Made by a program: the position numbers and the translations under genes | Notes under the pieces: model-generated | What the model was told of the DNA's origin: nothing | Databases searched by the model: none | The model's input: the letters and a program-made list of their open reading frames with translations, nothing else | Part shown: one piece after another, positions 6,220 through 12,799 of the stretch | Position numbering within the stretch: the first letter of the stretch is position 1 | How the letters are laid out: every line of letters starts with the position of its first letter | Origin: Bacteroidota bacterium | Lineage (GTDB): Bacteria > Bacteroidota > Rhodothermia > Rhodothermales > JAAAOL01 | Direction of reading: 5' to 3' | Length of the DNA stretch: 14,424 nt | NCBI GenBank assembly: GCA_009908885.1 | Contig: JAAAOL010000492.1 | Coordinates: 1-14,424, forward strand

Positions 6220-7470
6220 TCAGGGGCGAATCCAGGAGAACAGGGCAGCGGAGGATCTCGACGCGAACACCACGCCGGACGGCATCACCGCCAGCCGGGG
6301 CGCAGGACCGACGGCATCATCGAGGACGAGGCGACCCAGAAGCGCGCCATCGCTGTTCAGATAGCGGGCCTGCAGGTCGCGGACGACGAACCGGCCGCCC
6401 TCGAAGCGGGGAGCGCCCTGCAACACGAGGCCCTGCGTGCCATCGGGGTGCAGGGCGACGTCCAACACGCGGATTGGGGTCGACTCCACGGCCTCGGTAA
6501 ACAGCGTCCGGCGGGTAGCCAGGTCGTACCCGATTACCTGCCGTGCAGACGCGAGCCACACCAGCGGGCGGTCCTCGGCGAAGCTCGCCCGGGCGAACAG
6601 CATCGGCAGCGTGCCCTGCGGCGTGCCATCCCCCGCGAAGAAACGCGTCCGCCGCACCATGCCGCCGTCTGCGTAGGCATCGAGCGTCGCCACGGCAACC
6701 CGGTCGGCCGCTGGCGACACCGCCAGCGCGTGCAGTGCGGGTTCGGGCACGGTGCGGCGCCAGCGGACCGTGCCGTCGGTGCGGTAGAGCCAGATCCGCA
6801 CGTTATCTGTCAAGACGGCGCCGGGACGAGCCGCCTCGCGCATCGCCGCGACGGCCAGGTGCCGCCCGTCCGGGCTGAACGACAGCAGCAGCGTGCGTTC
6901 CAGCGTGTACGGCGCTTCCTCGAACAACCGCACCCGAGCGACCTCGCGCCCGTCGCCATCGAGCAGCACCACCTCGCCGCGGGCCGGATCGCCATAGGCC
7001 ACCGCGCCCGTCCGGTCGCTTACCGCCAGCACCGGACGCGGCGCGTCGGGCGTCCGGGGAAGGACATGCGTGTAGCGCAGCGCCCCGTCGTGGCGGACCA
7101 CCAGCAGCCGCAGCGCCCGGGCATCAGGCTGGTCGGTGGCGTCGGGCTCCGTCAGAAGACCCAGGAAGCGCCCTGTGGAACTGGTCACGCTGTGGACGAG
7201 GGCCCCGCCGAGCGGCACGCTCTGCCGTCCGTCCGGGCCGTACCGCGCCAGGCGATTCCCGATCTGCACGAACTCCGTCGCCGCGCCAGCGCGGTCGACC
7301 CGCACCGATAGCACGCGCTCTTCCTCCCCACGGGCCTCCCGCAGCATCTGCACCGCCGCCTCGGAGGCGGACGTGTCGGGCTGGGCCGATACAGGCGTCC
7401 TCCCGAGCGTCCCGAGCAGGACGCCGATGGCGAGAGCACGAAGGGTCGTCCGCAACTGAGAGCTCCTCAT
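6220..7470 (-). CDS. Secreted beta-propeller-like protein of unknown function
   Basis: The 416-residue product has a signal peptide (about 1-29, ending PVSA) and no T9SS tail, so it should stay in the periplasm or be secreted another way. The body is a series of beta-rich segments with blade-like motifs: GPDGRQSV near 78, LDGDGREVARV near 170, FSPDGRHLAVAA at 198-209 (as in WD40/TolB-type propellers), YRTDGTVRWRR, AVSPAADRVAVATL, FAGDGTPQGTL and LNSDGALLGRL. Counting blades needs a structure prediction. It is the first gene of a two-gene operon with the M23 protein, sharing a 5-bp junction, which suggests a partner or sensor role (inference). A strong Shine-Dalgarno GGAGGA lies 8 nt before the ATG and fixes this start. 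I do not recognise a named family; an enzyme role is not supported. Confidence 0.85.
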   Translation of the reverse strand: MRSSQLRTTLRALAIGVLLGTLGRTPVSAQPDTSASEAAVQMLREARGEEERVLSVRVDRAGAATEFVQIGNRLARYGPDGRQSVPLGGALVHSVTSSTGRFLGLLTEPDATDQPDARALRLLVVRHDGALRYTHVLPRTPDAPRPVLAVSDRTGAVAYGDPARGEVVLLDGDGREVARVRLFEEAPYTLERTLLLSFSPDGRHLAVAAMREAARPGAVLTDNVRIWLYRTDGTVRWRRTVPEPALHALAVSPAADRVAVATLDAYADGGMVRRTRFFAGDGTPQGTLPMLFARASFAEDRPLVWLASARQVIGYDLATRRTLFTEAVESTPIRVLDVALHPDGTQGLVLQGAPRFEGGRFVVRDLQARYLNSDGALLGRLVLDDAVGPAPRLAVMPSGVVFASRSSAALFSWIRP

Positions 7471-7478
7471 TATGGCGT

Positions 7479-7484
7479 CCTCCG
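7479..7484 (-). promoter_or_regulatory. Strong Shine-Dalgarno site of the beta-propeller gene
   Basis: The plus-strand bases around CCTCC (7479-7483) read GGAGG on the minus strand, with 8 nt (7471-7478) before the ATG at 7470. This is the best ribosome-binding site in the window and decides the start of that gene. The other starts have at most GAGG (7590-7593, 7 nt before 7601; 9944-9947, 11 nt before 9959). Confidence 0.65.
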
Positions 7485-7496
7485 TACAGAAAGCGC

Positions 7497-7525
7497 TTGC
7501 TTAACTAACAGCCGAAAGTGATACT
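7497..7525 (+). promoter_or_regulatory. Possible sigma-70-like promoter of paralogue 2
   Basis: TTGCTT (7497-7502) and GATACT (7520-7525) are spaced by exactly 17 bp in the 130-bp divergent gap before the second FG-GAP gene. The matches to consensus are only three and four of six. An alternative Bacteroidota-type arrangement, TTG (7529-7531), 20 bp, TAGGTTCT (7552-7559), also fits, so the choice is open. Confidence 0.35.
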
Positions 7526-7600
7526 CCCTTGTCATAACGCGATCTGCGTCGTAGGTTCTTAACACTATGTTCATCCCTTAACCAGCCCCGAGGTTTCCGC

Positions 7601-9568
7601 ATGCGTACAGCTACTCTCATTCTCTGCGCCGTTTTGCTCCTGCTGGTGCACCCGGCACTGGGGCAAAAAACCGAATTCGTCCTAGAGGTGCCAGTCTCCT
7701 ATGATGCCGGAGCGCCCTTCGCGTTCGAGCACACGGGCGGTCAGTTCAGCGGCTCGCTCTCCGTCACCGGCCCGTTCGACCTGGACGGCGACGGCAACGT
7801 AGAGATGCTGCTGACGGACTACTCCGGCGGCCAGCGGGTGCACGTGCTCGAAAACCAGGGTGTCGACGCCTGGGAGATCGTCTACTCGACCCCGGCCTAT
7901 GAACTCGAAAGCTTCTCCACCGCCGGAGGCCGCTACGCCACGGGCGGCGACCTCGACGGCGACGGGCTGCAAGAGATCATCTTCGTCAGCGGCCACAACT
8001 GGGCCGAGTCCGAGGACAACCCCGTCACCAGCGCGGGCGGCGGTATCTTCATCTACGAACATACGGGCGCCGACAACGACTTCGGCGACGCCGCAGCCGC
8101 CGCGTTCGGCCCGGACGCCATCGGCACGCCCGAGCCGCCGTACATCAAGGCCGACAACTTCACCACCGCCGACGTGGACGGCGACGGCACGCAGGAGCTG
8201 CTCTGGCCCAACGACGCCTCGTTCCCCTGGGACGAGTGGTACGTCCTCTCCGTCTCCGGCGACATCGGGAGCGGCTTCGAGGTGCTCGTGACCGAGCTCC
8301 GTCTCAGCTCGCGCAACAACGAGGAGGTCAACTACGATCCCGTCCTGCGCGGCGGCGGCAGCACCTACGCCGTCAATCCCGCCGACCTCGACGGTGACGG
8401 CTCGCCCGAAATCTCCTTCCACGCCTGGAACAGCCTCAACTTCCACAACGGCGACGTGACCGGCGCGGACACCTACGTCGTCCCCGAGGAGGGCGCCCCA
8501 AACCTGTATCTGCAGGCCTCTGGCAACGATGACCTCTCCTGGTTCAACGGCGTGGCCGTGGACATCAACCAGGACGGCGACGACGAGATCTTCTATCCGC
8601 GCGAGTACGGCTATGAGGACGACGCCAACGGTAACTTTTACGAGTACGTCTCGGTGATGAACTACGAGGCGGGCGAGGACGTCCTCCAGATCACGCCGGA
8701 CCAGTTCCACCTGGACCTCTTCGGCCCGCTCACGGCCTACGGCATCGCGGCGGGCGACCTGAACGATGACGGCACGATGGAACTCATCGGCGCCGGGCGC
8801 GGCTTCGACGGGCGCGACCTGACGGAAGGGCGCAGTCCGCAGTACCTGCGCATCGCCGAATGGCTCGGCGGCGTGGGCGGCGACCCCGAAGACCCGGCCA
8901 ACTACCGCATCACGACCGTCGACTTCGCCGTGACGCCGAACGACACGCTCTTCAACCTCGTCTACCGCGACTCGCTCGGCACCGAGACGATGTACTACGA
9001 GAACGCGGGCAGCCTGGGCGCCTTCCCACCGGGGGAGGCGGAAGAGATCTCCCCGAACCGCATCGCCTACCTGGGTGACGCCGACGGTGACGGCTTCAAG
9101 GAGGTCGCCGCCTCGTTCTTCGGCCTCAACGACACGCTGCAGGTCATCGACGAGGTGTGGAATGCCGACTCGACGCGCTACGACCGGACGGTGCGCGAGG
9201 AGATCCCCGCCCCGCATCGCCCGATCCTGCGCGTTTTCGAGCTGAACGAGACGTTCGTCTCCGCCGACGTTCCCGAGTCCGTCCCGGCCTCGTTCGACCT
9301 GCACGCCAACTACCCGAACCCGTTCAACCCGAGCACCACGTTCGCCTATACGCTGACGAACCGGGCGACGGTGAGCGTGAAGGTGTATGACGTGACCGGA
9401 CGGCTCATCCGCACGCTGGTGGATCAGGAGACGCGCGCCGCGGGCACCTACCACGCCCGCTGGGACGGCCTCACACAGGCCGGGCGCCGTGCAGCCAGCG
9501 GCACCTACTTCTACACGCTGGAGTCCGGCGGCCAGCGCCTCGCCCGCCCGATGGTGCTGCTCAAGTAG
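7601..9568 (+). CDS. Secreted FG-GAP/VCBS-like repeat protein with T9SS sorting domain (paralogue 2)
   Basis: The 655-residue product has a signal peptide (1-21, LILCAVLLLLVHPALG). Seven DxDxDG-type loops occur near residues 60 (DLDGDGNVE), 117, 191, 262 (DLDGDGSPE), 321 (DINQDGDDE), 386 and 493. They fall in the same order as in the protein encoded at 1559. Shared blocks include GGxRVHVxEN, SVSGDIGSGFEV, MNYEAGED/VNYEAGED and DPANY. The sorting domain at about 569-655 has ANYPNPFNPST, VKVYDVTGRLIRTL, WDG and SGTYFYTLE. GAGG (7590-7593) is spaced 7 nt from the ATG. The gene is divergent from the beta-propeller/M23 operon. A T9SS-exported, calcium-stabilised surface propeller is expected; the ligand is unknown. 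It is clearly a paralogue of the first FG-GAP gene; which copy is ancestral cannot be seen. Confidence 0.93.
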   Translation: MRTATLILCAVLLLLVHPALGQKTEFVLEVPVSYDAGAPFAFEHTGGQFSGSLSVTGPFDLDGDGNVEMLLTDYSGGQRVHVLENQGVDAWEIVYSTPAYELESFSTAGGRYATGGDLDGDGLQEIIFVSGHNWAESEDNPVTSAGGGIFIYEHTGADNDFGDAAAAAFGPDAIGTPEPPYIKADNFTTADVDGDGTQELLWPNDASFPWDEWYVLSVSGDIGSGFEVLVTELRLSSRNNEEVNYDPVLRGGGSTYAVNPADLDGDGSPEISFHAWNSLNFHNGDVTGADTYVVPEEGAPNLYLQASGNDDLSWFNGVAVDINQDGDDEIFYPREYGYEDDANGNFYEYVSVMNYEAGEDVLQITPDQFHLDLFGPLTAYGIAAGDLNDDGTMELIGAGRGFDGRDLTEGRSPQYLRIAEWLGGVGGDPEDPANYRITTVDFAVTPNDTLFNLVYRDSLGTETMYYENAGSLGAFPPGEAEEISPNRIAYLGDADGDGFKEVAASFFGLNDTLQVIDEVWNADSTRYDRTVREEIPAPHRPILRVFELNETFVSADVPESVPASFDLHANYPNPFNPSTTFAYTLTNRATVSVKVYDVTGRLIRTLVDQETRAAGTYHARWDGLTQAGRRAASGTYFYTLESGGQRLARPMVLLK

Positions 9569-9607
9569 CAGCGGCGGCGACGCGCTGCGTACATGCTGAA
9601 CACAACC

Positions 9608-9647
9608 CGACGGAAGGGGCGTGCCCGCGCGGTGCGCCCCTTCGTCG
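9608..9647 (+). terminator. Terminator-like hairpin after paralogue 2
   Basis: AAGGGGCGTGC (9614-9624) pairs with GTGCGCCCCTT (9632-9642) through two G·T wobbles. The stem is lengthened by CGACG/CGTCG (9608-9612 and 9643-9647) with one bulged G. The T-tract is poor (CGTCGTTC), so termination may be weak. The hairpin matches the terminator at 3532 at 27 of 29 positions. Confidence 0.7.
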
Positions 9648-9651
9648 TTCT

Positions 9652-9823
9652 ACGGATGCATCTCGGTGATATCCGGACTCTGGTGGGACCCGCCATAGTG
9701 CGTGGTCCGTGATGCGTGTTGGGAAAGGGCCATCGCTCCATCAGCGCATGTTCACTCATCACGCATTACGCATTACGCATCACGCCCCATGAAGCGATAC
9801 GGACGTGACCAAGCGAAAACGGT
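9652..9823. repeat. Dispersed intergenic repeat, copy B
   Basis: This is the second copy of the element at 1202-1356. It carries one more ACGCATT unit than copy A (ACGCATTACGCATTACGCAT). CGTGATGCGT (9708-9717) is perfectly complementary to ACGCATCACG (9775-9784). Although the sequence around each stem differs between copies, each copy keeps its own pairing. It ends about 50 bp before a possible -10 box of the receptor gene. Boundaries are approximate. Confidence 0.75.
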
Positions 9824-9875
9824 TTAAAACCAAGAACATGGTCCCTTCGGAATGTCCTTGTCTTCTACCTGCCTG

Positions 9876-9881
9876 GATAAT
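9876..9881 (+). promoter_or_regulatory. Possible -10 box of the receptor operon
   Basis: GATAAT lies 78 bp before the receptor start in a local AT-rich patch. The correctly spaced -35 position (TGTCCT, 9853-9858) is poor. The following TTCTTAACCTA (9885-9895) is nearly repeated before paralogue 2 (TTCTTAACACTA, 7556-7567). Confidence 0.3.
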
Positions 9882-9958
9882 ACCTTCTTAACCTACTGAG
9901 CACGCCCGGCTCCCGCCCCGGGCCATGCAGCAATTCCGTAACCGAGGTTTTCTGGTTC

Positions 9959-12745
9959 ATGAACGTTTCTACCACCTCTCTCTGCATGCGCATCGCCGTC
10001 TGGTTCGTGCTGCTACTCGGCCTGCCGGTCGCCTCGGCGTTTGCGCAGGGCAAGATCGCCGGCACCGTCACCGACGCGGGCACCGGCGATCCGCTGATCG
10101 GCGTCAACGTCGTCATCGACGGCACACAGCAGGGCACCGTCACCAACACCGACGGCAACTACGTCATCGTCAACGTGCGCCCCGGCGAGTACACGCTCGT
10201 CTTCTCCTACATCGGCTTTCGGACCCAGCGCGTGACGGGCGTGCGCGTCACGACGGGCCAGACGACGCGTATCGACCTGGAGATGCAGGAGGAAGTCATC
10301 GAGGGCGAGGAGATCGTCGTCCGGGCCGAGCGGCCGCTCGTGCAGAAGGACCTGACGGCGTCGAAGAAAACCGTCGTCGCCGAGGAGATCGACCAGCTGC
10401 CGGTGGAAGGTTTTCTGGGCGTGCTGAGCACCCAGGCCGGCGTCACGCAGGGCGCCAGCGGTGAGTTGCACATCCGCGGCGGGCGCTCCAACGAAATCTC
10501 GTATCTGGTGGACGGCCTCTCGGTGGGCAACCCGTTCGTCACCAACGGCCTCGCCACCTCCGTCGCCGTGGACGCCATCCAGGAGATGACGGTCATCTCG
10601 GGCGCGTTCAACGCGGAGTACGGACGAGCCATGTCTGGCATCGTGAACCTGGTCACCAAGGAAGGCGGCGACCGGATCGACGGCTCGTTCAGCGCCTACG
10701 GCGGCGACACGTTTACGTCCAACGGCGACGTCTTCAGGACGCCCAGCGGCGTCTCGCTCAACAACTACACCCTGGAGGGCACCCTCAGCGGGCCGGTGCC
10801 GGTCTACAAGAAGCTGAGGTTCTTCCTCTCTGGCCGCTACGACAGCGACGACGGACACATCTTCGGCGTACGCCAACACCTCCCGTCCGACTCGGCTAAC
10901 TTCAACACCAACTACTGGGAGATTCACGGACGGCCCTGGTGGGAATACCTGACCGCCGAGCAGGTGCAGGAACGCTTCGGCTTCGAGAACCCGGAGGACG
11001 CGCCGTTCGAGTTCGGGCGGGAGATGCCGAGTGAGCTCGTCTCGATGAACCCACGCTCCGACCTCAACTTCCTCGGCAAGCTGACGGTCCGCCCCTTCCG
11101 GGCGACCAAGCTGGAATACTCGTTCCTGCGCGACCGCACCGAGCGCACGCCGTTCTCGTTCGCCTACCGCTTCAACCCGGACGGCGTAGCGCAGATTACG
11201 GACAACAGCTACAACCACAGCCTGCACTGGACGCACACGCTCGACGACCGCATGTTCTACAAAGTGCGGGCGTCCTACGCGACGACCGCGTTCCGCCAGT
11301 TCCTCTACGAGGACCCGACCGACCCGCGTTACGTGAAGGATCAGGGCGGCATCGGGGATGGCAACGTGATCGGCTTTCCGGGCAACAACTTCCTCTTCGG
11401 CGGCAACCAGAAGACGCACATCTACGAGGATTCGCGCTCGATCCGCATGAAGGCCGACGTGACGCGCCAGATCGGCTTCATCCACGAGGCGCAGGCCGGC
11501 ATCGACATGCAGTTGCACTCGCTGGATCGCGAAAACTTCGTCGTCCTCTTCGACGGCAACCGCTACCGCGAGCCCACGGTGCCGCCGCTCGACTCGCCCT
11601 CGCGCGACCGATATGAGGATCAGCGCGTCGTCGAATTCAGTGCCTATGCGCAGGACAAGCTGGAGTTCGACAGCTTCATCATCAACGCGGGGCTACGGTA
11701 CGAGCGGTTCGACCCGAACGGCCAGTACATCCCCAACCTGCTGGAGCCGCGCGGCGAGCTGGCCGAGGCCGAGACGAAGAATCTGCTCTTGCCCCGCCTG
11801 GGCGTCTCCTTCCCGATCACGGAGCGCGGCATCATCCACTTCTCGTACGGCCACTTCGCGCAGATGCCGTCGCTGCGCGATATGTATCGGAACCCAGAAT
11901 TCGAGTTCGCCCTGAACGCGACGCCCACGTTCGGCAACACGAACATGCGCCCCGAGCGGACGGTGCAGTACGAGATCGGCCTGCAGCAGCAGATCGGCGA
12001 GCTGCTGGCCTTCGACGTAACCGGGTACTTCAAAGACATCCGCGACTACCTGGCCCGGCAGCTGGTCCAGTTCAGCACCATCGCGGGCGAGAACCAGTAC
12101 CGCATCTTCCTGAACAAGGACTATGCGAACGTCAAGGGCGTCACCTTCTCGCTCACCAAGCGGCGCGGGCGCGGCGGCCTGCTCTCGGCCAACGTGGACT
12201 ACACCTTCCAGATCGCCGAGGGCAACCGCGACGACACGGACGCCTTCTTCTTCAACTTCCTCTCCGACCGCGAGAACGAGCTGGAGATCGTGCCGCTCGA
12301 CTTCGACCAGCGGCACGTGCTCTCGTCCACCGTCACGCTGGCCCGGCCCGGCAACTGGGGCCTTTCGTTCATCAGCCAGTTCGCGACCGGCTACCCGTAC
12401 AGCCCGGCCCTCTTCGATGAAAACCTGGACCTGCTGCCCAACAGCGACCGCAAGCCCACGCAGCTGAACCTGGATATGCAGGCGTACAAGGAGTTTCAGG
12501 TCGGCGGCCTCGGCTTCCGGGCCTTCGCCAAGGTGTTCAACGTGCTGGACCGGATGAACGAGCGGTTCGTCTTCAACGACACGGGCCGCGCCACCTACTC
12601 GCTCTCCGACGAGCGCAACCTGCACGCCGCCTGGGAGCCGCTCTACGGCCTGCCCGGCATCCAGGACCTGGACGAATATGACACGCGCCCGCACTGGTTC
12701 AGCGCGCCCCGCGAAATCCGGGTGGGCCTGACTCTCAACCTGTAG
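9959..12745 (+). CDS. TonB-dependent outer-membrane receptor with N-terminal carboxypeptidase-regulatory-like domain
   Basis: The 928-residue product has a signal peptide ending ASAFAQ (about residue 30). A CarboxypepD_reg-like beta-sandwich follows at 32-108 (GTVTDAGTGDPLIGVNVVIDGT, NTDGNYVIVNV, PGEYTLVFSYIGF). A plug domain covers about 119-240 (LHIRGGRSNEISYLVDGLSVGNPF, GAFNAEYGRAMSGIVNLVTKEGG). The remainder is a 22-strand-type beta barrel rich in aromatic beta-strands (FSYGHFAQMPSLRDMYRNPEF, PERTVQYEIGLQQQ, RDYLARQL), ending in the amphipathic strand REIRVGLTLNL. It should import a substrate across the outer membrane using TonB/ExbBD energy; the substrate is unknown. No SusD-like gene follows, so a classical glycan-utilisation pair is not supported. 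The ATG at 9959 has a weak GAGG 11 nt upstream; an in-frame ATG at 9986 would also leave a full signal peptide. The gene ends with tandem TAG stops and is 54 bp before the next gene, probably in one operon. Confidence 0.95.
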   Translation: MNVSTTSLCMRIAVWFVLLLGLPVASAFAQGKIAGTVTDAGTGDPLIGVNVVIDGTQQGTVTNTDGNYVIVNVRPGEYTLVFSYIGFRTQRVTGVRVTTGQTTRIDLEMQEEVIEGEEIVVRAERPLVQKDLTASKKTVVAEEIDQLPVEGFLGVLSTQAGVTQGASGELHIRGGRSNEISYLVDGLSVGNPFVTNGLATSVAVDAIQEMTVISGAFNAEYGRAMSGIVNLVTKEGGDRIDGSFSAYGGDTFTSNGDVFRTPSGVSLNNYTLEGTLSGPVPVYKKLRFFLSGRYDSDDGHIFGVRQHLPSDSANFNTNYWEIHGRPWWEYLTAEQVQERFGFENPEDAPFEFGREMPSELVSMNPRSDLNFLGKLTVRPFRATKLEYSFLRDRTERTPFSFAYRFNPDGVAQITDNSYNHSLHWTHTLDDRMFYKVRASYATTAFRQFLYEDPTDPRYVKDQGGIGDGNVIGFPGNNFLFGGNQKTHIYEDSRSIRMKADVTRQIGFIHEAQAGIDMQLHSLDRENFVVLFDGNRYREPTVPPLDSPSRDRYEDQRVVEFSAYAQDKLEFDSFIINAGLRYERFDPNGQYIPNLLEPRGELAEAETKNLLLPRLGVSFPITERGIIHFSYGHFAQMPSLRDMYRNPEFEFALNATPTFGNTNMRPERTVQYEIGLQQQIGELLAFDVTGYFKDIRDYLARQLVQFSTIAGENQYRIFLNKDYANVKGVTFSLTKRRGRGGLLSANVDYTFQIAEGNRDDTDAFFFNFLSDRENELEIVPLDFDQRHVLSSTVTLARPGNWGLSFISQFATGYPYSPALFDENLDLLPNSDRKPTQLNLDMQAYKEFQVGGLGFRAFAKVFNVLDRMNERFVFNDTGRATYSLSDERNLHAAWEPLYGLPGIQDLDEYDTRPHWFSAPREIRVGLTLNL

Positions 12746-12799
12746 TAGCTCCGACGCTTTCCGTTTCCCGTTGTGACTGTACGTAACCGAACCCGCTCC

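Larger units (their letters stand above)
9569..9958. other. Intergenic leader of the receptor operon
   Basis: This 390-bp gap contains, in order, a hairpin after the FG-GAP gene, dispersed repeat copy B, an AT-rich patch with a GATAAT box, and a leader with a weak GAGG site. I see no coding frame with family features and no recognisable RNA gene or riboswitch. Confidence 0.6.

Noticed and set aside
7682..9454. A 590-codon antisense open frame opposite the second FG-GAP gene
   Set aside because: It has the same composition artefact as the antisense frame of paralogue 1. The fact that both are open follows from the paralogy of the sense genes and is not evidence for an antisense protein.
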